Shown: in pieces, positions 16,543-24,287 of the stretch | Layout: every line of letters begins with the position of its first letter | Numbering within the stretch: position 1 is the first letter of the stretch | Source of the DNA: Niastella vici | GTDB lineage: Bacteria; Bacteroidota; Bacteroidia; Chitinophagales; Chitinophagaceae | Reading direction: 5' to 3' | DNA length: 64,000 nt | Assembly: GCF_002077945.1 (NCBI RefSeq) | Contig: NZ_LVYD01000058.1 | Location: forward strand, 1 to 64,000 | Translations under genes and position numbers: made by a program | The notes under the pieces: generated by a model | Told to the model about the DNA's origin: nothing | The model's database searches: none | What the model saw: only the letters and a program-made list of their open reading frames with translations

Positions 16543-16609
16543 TATATATATGACCTCATTGTTACAGCATTATTAAGTCCCCGTTAGCAATGTGTAAAGA
16601 AAATGTTAT
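16543..16609 (-). promoter_or_regulatory. PHO-box-like five-unit array and -7 for the PlcP-like operon
   Basis: Reading the reverse strand, units start at 16609, 16598, 16587, 16576 and 16565: ATAACATTTTC, TTTACACATTG, CTAACGGGGAC, TTAATAATGCT and GTAACAATGAG, exactly 11 bases apart. TATATATA, a poor but TA-starting -7 element, begins at 16550, 15 bases after the last unit start. The predicted leader to the ATG at 16516 is about 20 bases. Confidence 0.8.
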
Positions 16610-16648
16610 GTATTGGCCCGGGAATTAATATGACCTGCTGGGGTAAAC

Positions 16649-16704
16649 GTAATATTTTGTTCACACGGGGGTAAGAATCACTTAATATGGTGGGTGTACC
16701 TTAG
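16649..16704 (+). promoter_or_regulatory. PHO-box-like promoter C, divergent from the PlcP operon
   Basis: Units at 16649, 16660, 16671 and 16682 are GTAATATTTTG, TTCACACGGGG, GTAAGAATCAC and TTAATATGGTG, exactly 11 bases apart but individually degenerate. The -7-like TACCTTAG starts at 16697, 15 bases after the last unit start. A terminator at 16768-16800 lies between it and the next gene. Confidence 0.7.
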
Positions 16705-16707
16705 GGT

Positions 16708-16800
16708 CCGTTTTATTGCTGTGTGTTATACATAAATAACAATCGTAGCAGTTTCTTAATGTTGACCGGCGGAGCTTTTTTAAGTTTCGCCCTTTTTTTT
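16708..16800 (+). ncRNA. Candidate Pho-controlled small RNA C (or attenuated leader)
   Basis: From the promoter at 16649-16704 to the terminator at 16768-16800 is about 90 bases with no protein gene. A TGTTAT...ATAACA hairpin (16725-16742) lies inside. The 5' end (GGGTCCGTT) shares TCCGT with candidate A. The DUF5690 gene starts 113 bases past the terminator, so this could instead be a leader whose read-through feeds that gene. An ATG at 16759 opens a frame across the terminator stem, probably by chance. Confidence 0.55.
16768..16800 (+). terminator. Terminator of candidate small RNA C
   Basis: A continuous 10-bp stem pairs 16768-16777 with 16782-16791 (three G-U or weak A-U pairs included) around a TTTT loop, followed by one C and eight Ts. 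Confidence 0.82.
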
Positions 16801-16912
16801 GTCCCTGCACATTCCTGCAATACCCACTTACAATGCCGGTAATTCCTTATTTTACGAATGACAATTTTACGCCCTATTTTTCACCGTAAACTGCCTTCGT
16901 TTGTCAACACCA

Positions 16913-18193
16913 ATGCCCTCCACTACTTCCTTCTCGCCAAGGCAGGTAAGCGTTGCTGTATACACAGCTGCTGTAGCTTTTTTAACGTATGCATGCATTT
17001 TTGCCTATCGCAAAGCCTTTACGGTAGCTACCTTTGACGGACAGGCATTTTGGGGAATAAAGTATCAAACCCTGTTGATCATTAGCCAGGGACTGGGGTA
17101 CATGGCCAGCAAATTTTATGGCATCAAATTCATTTCTGAGTTAAAAAGACTGGGACGCTGGAAAACAAGCGCCCTGCTTATTGGGGCTGCCTGGTTGTGT
17201 CTGTTGCTTTTTGCACTGGTGCCGGCGCCCTGGGGTATAGTATGTTTATTTGGCAATGGCTTTATGCTTGGCTTTATGTGGGGGATCATTTTCAGTTATG
17301 CCGAAGGACGCCGGGCAACCGATTTTATTGGGGCCGCTATGGCCGTAAGTTTTGTATTTGCCGGTGGTTTCACCCGCTCGGTGGCCGTTTGGTTGCGCGA
17401 TAGCTGGCACGTGGCCGAATCGTGGCTTGGTTTTACTACCGGGCTGGTATTTGCCCTGCCCCTGATCATTTTTATGTACCTGCTCGAGAGGGTGCCCGCC
17501 CCGGATGAAGCCGATATAAAAGAAAGAAGCATGCGTTTGCCTATGACCAGGGATGATCGTAAAAACTTCTTACGGCTGTTTGGGGGCGGGGTGGTTGCCG
17601 TGGTGATCACCTACTTGTTCCTGACCATTATGCGTGATGTGCGCGACAACTTTATGGCCAATATGTGGAATGAGCTGGGGTACGGACAAAAGCCGGCCAT
17701 CTTTACCAGAACCGAAACCATTACCTCGGTAGTGGTGCTGGTGATCATGAGCCTGCTGGTGGTTATTCGCAAAAATATAAGGGCATTGCGGTTGATCCAT
17801 TGGGTAATAGTAGCGGGGTTTTTGATCGCTGGTATTGCCTCAGCCTTGTTCTTAATGGGCGCAATGGCGGGTGTACTGTGGATGCAACTGGCGGGTTTGG
17901 GCCTGTATATGGGGTATATACCTTTTAATTGTATTTATTTTGAACGGCTGATTGCAGCATTCAGAATAACCGGTAATGTGGGGTTCCTGATCTATATCGC
18001 CGATGCCTGGGGATACCTGGGCAGCATGTTGGTTATGCTAACGAAAGAAATAGCCGGCCTGCAATTGACCTGGACGCAGTTTTACCCAACCAGTGTGGTT
18101 ATCTTTTCTGCTATAGGAATTGTTACTACTATTTTTTCCCTGATCTATTTTAACCGGAAATACAGGGTATTGACACCGGATAAAGAAAATTGA
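16913..18193 (+). CDS. DUF5690 family MFS-like membrane protein
   Basis: This 426-residue protein has about 12 hydrophobic segments in two halves separated by a charged loop near residue 200 (PAPDEADIKERSMRLPMTRDD), like major facilitator transporters. Motifs include FAYRKAFTVATFDG near the N-terminus and GYIPFNCIYFERLIAAF near the C-terminus, typical of DUF5690. The ATG at 16913 is used; an in-frame TTG at 16901 overlaps a weak TTCGTTTG element. No substrate is known for the family. Its place beside PHO-like promoters suggests, but does not show, a link with phosphate. Confidence 0.85.
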   Translation: MPSTTSFSPRQVSVAVYTAAVAFLTYACIFAYRKAFTVATFDGQAFWGIKYQTLLIISQGLGYMASKFYGIKFISELKRLGRWKTSALLIGAAWLCLLLFALVPAPWGIVCLFGNGFMLGFMWGIIFSYAEGRRATDFIGAAMAVSFVFAGGFTRSVAVWLRDSWHVAESWLGFTTGLVFALPLIIFMYLLERVPAPDEADIKERSMRLPMTRDDRKNFLRLFGGGVVAVVITYLFLTIMRDVRDNFMANMWNELGYGQKPAIFTRTETITSVVVLVIMSLLVVIRKNIRALRLIHWVIVAGFLIAGIASALFLMGAMAGVLWMQLAGLGLYMGYIPFNCIYFERLIAAFRITGNVGFLIYIADAWGYLGSMLVMLTKEIAGLQLTWTQFYPTSVVIFSAIGIVTTIFSLIYFNRKYRVLTPDKEN

Positions 18194-18210
18194 GCTACGC
18201 TTCAACAATC

Positions 18211-19380
18211 TTATTGTATGATCAACTGTTGCACAAACTGCTCCTGTGTTCCCCTGTTCACCGATTTCACCATATAAACCCCTTTTTCCAGCTCCCCGGT
18301 AGTATTTAATTTTCCGGTAAGGGCATTGTTGAAATTATACCGTTTCAGTAAATGACCACTGACCGTATACACATTCACTTCCCAGTTTCCCCGTTTTGCA
18401 TTGCTGAAAACCAGGCTGGTTACACCTTTGGCGGGGTTAGGATAAATTTTAGGTTGTGTATTGGCTATAGCGGCCAGCTTTACTCCATGAACAAGTGAAT
18501 ACTTTTCAGTACCATCGGCTTCTGTTTGTTTAAGCCTGAACAGGAGGGTCTTGTTATTATCGGCCGGTTCTACCTGGTACGAATAAGTATAGGCGCCGGT
18601 TTGGGAGCCGGACGAAGAATACTGCGTAACGTTTCCAAAAGATTTCCCATCAGCACTTTTCTGTAATTCATATTTGCGGTTGTTTTTTTCATTTTGGGTG
18701 ATCCATTTTATGCCGATCGTGGCATTGTTTAATTTGTTTACCGTAAACGATGTTATATCTGCAGCCAGCACTACCTGCGGGCAATAAACATAAGTTATCG
18801 TAAAGTTCACTCCATCCTGTGCCGACCCTTCCAGGTTATTGTTGATACTACCCTGGGCGGCCGAATAAGTTGATGTTGTGTAGTCGAATTGTGCACTGTC
18901 CGATCCAAAGAAATCAGCTGTATTGGAAAGGGTATAATTAATGTTCTGCTGGTTCATTACATACAATGGTCCCTGTTGCGTATAATCGGGGCCTGAATTG
19001 GGGACGCCATTTGATCCTGCCAGAGAGTAATATCCGTATTGTTTCTGATAAGAATTTGTTAAAGGCGATAACAATGCGGTACTGCTGATTTCATCGTCGC
19101 GAAATACTTTAACCCGGTAATTGTTTACGGGGTTCACTTCGCCGTTCTCGAGGCTGAAATTATACACCAGGGTTACTTTGGTATTGATCTTCACCTCTGT
19201 AAGGGTACCCAGCTGGGGGTTAAATTTGGGGAAGGTAAATGTGAAAGAAGAGTTGCCTAATGCACTCACCGTAGTATCGTAGGAAAGCGTGTTTAACTGG
19301 CCACTGCATTGGGCCTCACTATCATTATATGTTACAAATAATATTACCGGTAGTAAAACCGCCAGTCTCAGCTTTTTCAT
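18211..19380 (-). CDS. T9SS-secreted protein with choice-of-anchor E-like domain
   Basis: This 389-residue protein has a signal peptide ending EAQ (about residue 23). A beta-rich N-terminal domain (about 30-205) with FTFPKFNPQLGTLTEVKI resembles choice-of-anchor E. A C-terminal T9SS sorting domain follows (about 315-389), with KIYPNPAKGV, YTVSGHLLKRY and LEKGVYMVKS. The C-terminal domain directs it through the type IX system to the surface or medium. It converges with the DUF5690 gene (17-base gap) and lies after phoR on the same strand. Function is unknown; the anchor domain gives no enzymatic clue. Confidence 0.85.
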   Translation of the reverse strand: MKKLRLAVLLPVILFVTYNDSEAQCSGQLNTLSYDTTVSALGNSSFTFTFPKFNPQLGTLTEVKINTKVTLVYNFSLENGEVNPVNNYRVKVFRDDEISSTALLSPLTNSYQKQYGYYSLAGSNGVPNSGPDYTQQGPLYVMNQQNINYTLSNTADFFGSDSAQFDYTTSTYSAAQGSINNNLEGSAQDGVNFTITYVYCPQVVLAADITSFTVNKLNNATIGIKWITQNEKNNRKYELQKSADGKSFGNVTQYSSSGSQTGAYTYSYQVEPADNNKTLLFRLKQTEADGTEKYSLVHGVKLAAIANTQPKIYPNPAKGVTSLVFSNAKRGNWEVNVYTVSGHLLKRYNFNNALTGKLNTTGELEKGVYMVKSVNRGTQEQFVQQLIIQ

Positions 19381-19496
19381 GGAATTTGGATTGCCAAAGA
19401 AACGGCTGCTGGTGGTTTATGTGCATAGGTGCAAACCGCTATTCAGGGGAAATAAATAATTCTATGTAGCAATGGGTAGGAGAACCTTGTTTACAA

Positions 19497-20546
19497 TCAG
19501 TCTCTTTTCGATTCCAAAGTGAAGCCAATAGTGGTGCCCACATCGGGCGTACTACGTACATGAATGCTTTGTCCGTGCGCTTCAATAATGTGTTTGCAGA
19601 TGGCCAGGCCCAGGCCGGTGCCACCCTTATCGCGGCTGCGGGCGGTGTCGGTGCGGTAAAAACGCTCAAAGATACGGGGCAGGTGTTCTTCTTCAATACC
19701 AATGCCATCGTCACTGATCTCAACCAGTACGTGCTGGTCGTCGGTGTCGTAAATGCTGGCTACAATGGTTCCGTTCTGTTTGCCGTATTTGGTTGCATTT
19801 TCAACCAGGTTAATGAGCACCTGTTTTATTTTCTCTTTATCGGCAAACACGGTAATGGGGGCTTCACATCCTTTTTTTATTACCGTGCGAATGTTCTTTG
19901 CCTGGGTTTTAATTGACAGGGAATCGTAAATTTCCCTGATGAGTTCCTGAATAATGAAGTTTTGTTTGGCCAGCAATTGTTCGCCCCTTTCGAGCTTTGA
20001 AATTTCATCGAGGTCATTCATGAGGTTCACCAGGCGGTCAACATTTTTAGAAGTGTTCTCGAGGAATCTTTTGCGAATGGCTTCTTCCTCCATAGCGCCG
20101 CCCAGCAGGGTATCTACATACCCCTGAATGGCAAAAATGGGGGTTTTAAACTCGTGGGCGAGGTTTTGGAGGAACTCCTTGCGATAGGCTTCGTTCTGGC
20201 GCAACAGTTCTATTTCCCTGATGCGGCGTTCACCCCATTCCTCCACATCGGCCCGCACCTCGTCGATGCTTTTTTGGGGAAGAATGTATTTAAAATACAT
20301 CTCCTCCTTTTTGGTGGCCTTGGTTTGGTATATAAGCTTGTAAATTAATTTGATCTTGCGGTAAATGAACCTTTCCATGGTAACCAGTATCAGCCAGTAT
20401 CCGCCGGCGAATACTACCACCAGCGAGGCTAATCCTATTTGCCAGTTACTGGTAAGAATGAGAATGCCAATGGCTACGGGAAAAGCCAGTATTCCTGCAG
20501 TGAAAGCGGCTAATTGTCGTGGTGAAAGGTTTTTTGCTGAAGGCAT
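19497..20546 (-). CDS. phoR: PhoR-like sensor histidine kinase
   Basis: This 349-residue kinase has two N-terminal membrane segments (about 14-32 and 36-57) with almost no periplasmic loop, a linker, the HisKA H-box NLAHEFKTPI with phosphoacceptor His131, and a HATPase domain (NLVENATKYG, DDGIGIEEEHLPRIFERFYR, GGTGLGLAICK). It has no PAS domain. It is co-directional with and 115 bases downstream of an OmpR-family regulator. The short transmembrane hairpin without a sensor loop is the PhoR layout. Naming it phoR rests on this layout and on surrounding phosphate genes; the pstSCAB-phoU complex it would need is not in the window. Confidence 0.8.
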   Translation of the reverse strand: MPSAKNLSPRQLAAFTAGILAFPVAIGILILTSNWQIGLASLVVVFAGGYWLILVTMERFIYRKIKLIYKLIYQTKATKKEEMYFKYILPQKSIDEVRADVEEWGERRIREIELLRQNEAYRKEFLQNLAHEFKTPIFAIQGYVDTLLGGAMEEEAIRKRFLENTSKNVDRLVNLMNDLDEISKLERGEQLLAKQNFIIQELIREIYDSLSIKTQAKNIRTVIKKGCEAPITVFADKEKIKQVLINLVENATKYGKQNGTIVASIYDTDDQHVLVEISDDGIGIEEEHLPRIFERFYRTDTARSRDKGGTGLGLAICKHIIEAHGQSIHVRSTPDVGTTIGFTLESKRD

Positions 20547-20661
20547 AGAACTCCAATGTGATAATCCCGGCTAAAGTCGGGACAAGTTATGCTTATTAAC
20601 CAATATGCTAATGAGAATACCGAATACAATAAAATTAGCAAATTAGTTAATTACCACCCTA

Positions 20662-21339
20662 TTACATGGTGAATTTGTAACCAACTCCTTTTACGGTAGT
20701 GATGCAGTCGATGCCCAGCTTTTGACGGATCTTTCTGATATGTACATCAATGGTGCGGTCACCCACAATAACATCATTGCCCCAGATCTGATTAAGGATC
20801 TCGTTGCGTAAGAAAACACGGCCAGGTTTGGAGGCCAGCAGGTACAGCAGCTCGAATTCTTTTTTTGCCAGCACCACCGCCTTGCTATCAACCTTGGCTT
20901 CGAATTTTACGGGGTCAATTTCCAGGTTGTCGATCTTTATTACCTTTTCTTCGGGTTCTTTATTAATGCGGCGAAAGATGGCATGTATACGGCTGGTAAG
21001 GATCTTGGGGCTCACCGGTTTGCTGATATAATCATCGGCGCCGGTTTCAAGACCTTTAACGTGTGAGCTTTCATCGCTGAGCGCAGTCAGGAATACAATA
21101 ACGGTATCTTTAAATTGCGGTTGTGCGCGTAAGATCTCACAAACTTCAACCCCGTTTTTGCGGGGCATCATTATATCCAGGATGATCAGGTCGGGCGAAC
21201 TTAACTTGGCTTTTTGAATGGCATCATCCCCATTATTTGCTGTTACTATCTCGTATCCCTCTTTTGTAAGATTGTACCGGATAATTTCCACTATATCAGG
21301 CTCGTCGTCTGCAATCAGGATCTTGCCTTTAGCATTCAT
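20662..21339 (-). CDS. phoB: PhoB-like OmpR-family response regulator
   Basis: This 225-residue regulator has a receiver domain (residues 5-120; acidic pocket Asp11/Asp12, phosphoacceptor Asp55 in LIILDIMMP, Lys in YISKPVS) and a winged-helix DNA-binding domain (about 130-223; LAKKEFELLYLLASKPGRVF, IDVHIRKIRQKLG, VKGVGYKF). OmpR/PhoB proteins bind direct repeats with 11-bp spacing, exactly the repeat geometry found before six nearby units. It is the first gene of the pair with the PhoR-like kinase. It could alternatively be a general regulator of the same subfamily; binding to the arrays is inferred. Confidence 0.85.
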   Translation of the reverse strand: MNAKGKILIADDEPDIVEIIRYNLTKEGYEIVTANNGDDAIQKAKLSSPDLIILDIMMPRKNGVEVCEILRAQPQFKDTVIVFLTALSDESSHVKGLETGADDYISKPVSPKILTSRIHAIFRRINKEPEEKVIKIDNLEIDPVKFEAKVDSKAVVLAKKEFELLYLLASKPGRVFLRNEILNQIWGNDVIVGDRTIDVHIRKIRQKLGIDCITTVKGVGYKFTM

Positions 21340-21355
21340 TAAAATAAAATTTTGG

Positions 21356-21387
21356 CAAACCTACTTGAATTGGAGCTTTCCTGTAAA
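21356..21387 (-). promoter_or_regulatory. Promoter for the phoB-phoR-like pair
   Basis: On the reverse strand TTTA (21387-21384), 20 bases, then TAGGTTTG (21363-21356), a perfect -7 and a one-mismatch -33. No 11-bp repeats lie upstream, so the regulator does not look autoregulated through such boxes. Confidence 0.6.
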
Positions 21388-21399
21388 TGATAATATTGA

Positions 21400-21850
21400 G
21401 TTCACAATTTCTTAATATGTCAAGGTAGTTCTAATGGCTGAATTGGCCAAAATGGGCCTTCTTTGCGCGTATTTCCGCCGCCAACCGGCAAGATCGGGCA
21501 GCTGCCCCCGGTTCCAGCCAGTTCTTTCCCGCCTTCCGCCTTTTGCCTGCCTTCGCCCCCAGCTGGCAAATGCTGCCACCAAATGACCGCTGATTTCCCC
21601 AAAATCATCACCTCTTAATTCTTAACAATTAACCTTTAAGCCCAGTCAACCTGTCAACTTCTTTTATTACCTTTCGCCTGAATTTTAGTTTTTTTAATAT
21701 GGCAAAGTGCTCACTGGGCCAGCAGGGGGACCAAAACCGGAAATTTTTTCGACCTATTTATTGTTATCATGTTCGTAAGGACAAAATGTCGTATACCGGT
21801 GCCGGTAGATTGATGTTGTTAAATTGGAGCTCCCTGTACAACCCTTTGGT
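21400..21850. other. Gap without recognised genes
   Basis: Between the phoB start and the caspase-like gene lies a GC-rich stretch (21440-21570) with CCTTCCGCCTTTTGCC-like strings and no convincing coding frame. A 63-codon reverse frame (21420-21611) has no recognisable content. TACCTTTC at 21668-21675 is one base off the -7 consensus but has no partner. Confidence 0.4.
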
Positions 21851-21852
21851 CA

Positions 21853-21860
21853 TATTTTTG
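21853..21860 (+). promoter_or_regulatory. -7 element for the caspase-like gene
   Basis: TATTTTTG matches TAnnTTTG exactly, 26 bases before the ATG at 21887. No -33 element is seen at 19-20 bases. Confidence 0.5.
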
Positions 21861-21886
21861 CTCTACTTCATACAGATGTGCAGCAT

Positions 21887-24088
21887 ATGAGGATACATAT
21901 ACGTTTTATTGTAATTTGTTCACTGGTTTGCCATACCGCTCTTGCGCAAACTTCAGTTCCTATGAAAGTGTCGAGAGATCGGGAATTATGGCATGGCAAT
22001 ATCGATAAGCAGCAGAAAAAGATCATTCAAATAAATAGTCAGGGTAAAATTGCCGCCGATACCACTATCAGTCTGCATATAATGGATGCCCTCATAAGAG
22101 GTATTGATGAAATACAGAACGATATTGAAAGCGATTCTACCTTAAGCGGTCAGGGTAAGATAAAATACCTGCGCAGCATCGATTTTCTGTTGCAGGGTTA
22201 TGTGTCGAATCTCAATCGCCGCGATTATCCCGCTTCGCTGGCGCCTGCCCTTGTTAAAGCTTTTGCCAGGTGTATGGAGCTCGACAAGCAACACCAAAGC
22301 TTTGCCCCTGTTATTCAAAATAATGATTATGGTGTTGGAAAGATCCTGGTTGATTGTCTTAAATATTCAGAAGATAACCCAGGTATGGCTGGCGCCCGCA
22401 ACATACTTACGCGGAAGTACCTTACCATGCACCCCGATCAGATAATGCCGGAACTGGCTAAAAATCCCAACGCCTATTTTGCCGACAGTCTTATAAAGGA
22501 AGCATTAAAGATCGATATAGGCAGAGTATATGATTATGCACAGGCCCGGGGGCCGCTGGGCGACCGCATTCGCCATCACAGTGATTCAACTGTGCAATTG
22601 GTGGCCCGCATTGCCACCAGTAAAAGCGGCCAGTTGTATTTTCCTTTCCTCGATAACCTGATGCGCGGAAAGATCACGCTCGAAGCTATTGACAGCGTAA
22701 AAGATAATGACCTCAATTATTTCAGGTTGCTGGTTAAAACCCGTATTGAATATGTAGCACGCCAGTTACCGCCTTATAATGATACCGCCAACCAGATGCA
22801 GGCACTAACCGATATGATGTCGCGCAAGGCGCGGCAATATTTTATACGTGAAATAAATGCGTTACATACGGTACCAAACCCCAACATTCGCTTTCGCCGG
22901 CTCGAAGGCTTAACAGCGCAGGAACTTTATTACCTCGCAGTTTTGGGCGAGGATGAAATTTATACTTCCAGCTACGTGAGTGGGGTGTACCCGCGTATAT
23001 GGCAACATATAGCTAAAGGCGACAGTTTGATCATGAGCGTGCGTGGCGACTACTTCAGGAAATTCATTAAAATGGCGGCTGGCTATAACGAGTTGAATGA
23101 TTTTTTGGGCAGAATGGATAAAGCGAATGCCGAAACCATGATGAAAGCATTTGTGATCGGACTGGAGAAACCGCGTAAAATAAATGACCTCGAAGATGCC
23201 GTTGACGTGGCAGACTCATACAGCAGCATTATGGACAAGAGTAAAGAGCTGGCTGCTTTTATTTTGAACGAAGTGAATGTTAGCTATACTAAAAATGTGC
23301 AGGAGAATAATAAAAGAGGGATGGTAATTTATAACCTGCTGCGCATTTTGTTTGAATCGGCCGACACCACCAAGAAAGTTGATCTGTCTACTTTATTAGG
23401 TATTCCTTCTATTTATGGTAAAAATTATAATAATCTCGTTGATGACAGCGGCCGCGTAATTCAGCAGGTGTTCTTTTATGGCGATGAAGATAAGGACGGT
23501 CAATCCTCCTATCAGAATTTTATGACAATGTTCCGGGGCAAGCCGGGCTGGCGTATCGATGAAAGAAAAGCTGAATGGACGACCATAACTTCAACCAAAG
23601 GTAAACCGGTTTGGATATTTGCCAACAAGCCATTGTATGGTGAAGATGATCCTGATGATAAAGCGCAGGATAAACTGATCGAATACCTGCAAACACGCGA
23701 TTTAAAACCCACCATGGTAGTACACCGGGGGCATAGCTATCACCTGTCAACTACTTTACACAAGTTACCGCCAAGCGCGCGCATTATAGTACTGGGTAGC
23801 TGTGGTGGTTATAATAACCTCAATGAAGTATTGACCGTTTGTCCCGATGCGCACATTATTTCTTCGAAACAGGTAGGAACAAAAACAGTGAACGAGCCAA
23901 TTTTGCAGGCTATCAACGACCGGTTGCTGGCCGGCAGGGATATTGACTGGATAAGTATGTGGCGCGAGCTCAAAACTAAAAAGTTCGCTACCGGCGAAGC
24001 CAAAGAAAGATTCGACGATTATATTCCTCCATACAAAAATCTTGGCGCTATTTTTATTAAAGCCTACCGCAAAGCGATGGGAGAATAA
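21887..24088 (+). CDS. Secreted protein with C-terminal caspase/gingipain-like cysteine peptidase fold
   Basis: This 733-residue protein has a signal peptide ending ALAQ (about residue 20; ATG 21887 chosen over a TTG at 21824 for this reason). Residues 20-560 are helical, repetitive-looking and unrecognised. The C-terminal 170 residues carry the two clan-CD-type peptidase blocks: a hydrophobic strand ending VVHRGHSYH (candidate catalytic His613 or His616) and IIVLGSCGG (candidate Cys639), followed by ISSKQVGTKTVNEP. This is the His-Gly...Cys-Gly order of caspases, gingipains and clostripains. No T9SS tail is present. Proteolytic activity is inferred; a degenerate or regulatory fold is possible. 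Confidence 0.75.
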   Translation: MRIHIRFIVICSLVCHTALAQTSVPMKVSRDRELWHGNIDKQQKKIIQINSQGKIAADTTISLHIMDALIRGIDEIQNDIESDSTLSGQGKIKYLRSIDFLLQGYVSNLNRRDYPASLAPALVKAFARCMELDKQHQSFAPVIQNNDYGVGKILVDCLKYSEDNPGMAGARNILTRKYLTMHPDQIMPELAKNPNAYFADSLIKEALKIDIGRVYDYAQARGPLGDRIRHHSDSTVQLVARIATSKSGQLYFPFLDNLMRGKITLEAIDSVKDNDLNYFRLLVKTRIEYVARQLPPYNDTANQMQALTDMMSRKARQYFIREINALHTVPNPNIRFRRLEGLTAQELYYLAVLGEDEIYTSSYVSGVYPRIWQHIAKGDSLIMSVRGDYFRKFIKMAAGYNELNDFLGRMDKANAETMMKAFVIGLEKPRKINDLEDAVDVADSYSSIMDKSKELAAFILNEVNVSYTKNVQENNKRGMVIYNLLRILFESADTTKKVDLSTLLGIPSIYGKNYNNLVDDSGRVIQQVFFYGDEDKDGQSSYQNFMTMFRGKPGWRIDERKAEWTTITSTKGKPVWIFANKPLYGEDDPDDKAQDKLIEYLQTRDLKPTMVVHRGHSYHLSTTLHKLPPSARIIVLGSCGGYNNLNEVLTVCPDAHIISSKQVGTKTVNEPILQAINDRLLAGRDIDWISMWRELKTKKFATGEAKERFDDYIPPYKNLGAIFIKAYRKAMGE

Positions 24089-24269
24089 AATAGTTTATAA
24101 GTTTTTTAGTTTTAAGATTTTAGTTTACCACCCGGGCAAATTACTGTTCATTTCAGGTTTCGCGAAATGCGGCAGCTATAATCTTATAAGCCTGTTAAAT
24201 GTTATGCGTACCGCCTAAATTGGGGAATAACCATAACTCAAAAACAATACACCATAAGCCAACTAATGC

Positions 24270-24277
24270 TATCTTTG
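24270..24277 (+). promoter_or_regulatory. -7 element for the ABC exporter gene
   Basis: TATCTTTG matches TAnnTTTG exactly, 10 bases before the ATG at 24288. This implies a leader of only a few bases. Confidence 0.6.
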
Positions 24278-24287
24278 CAAACTCGTT

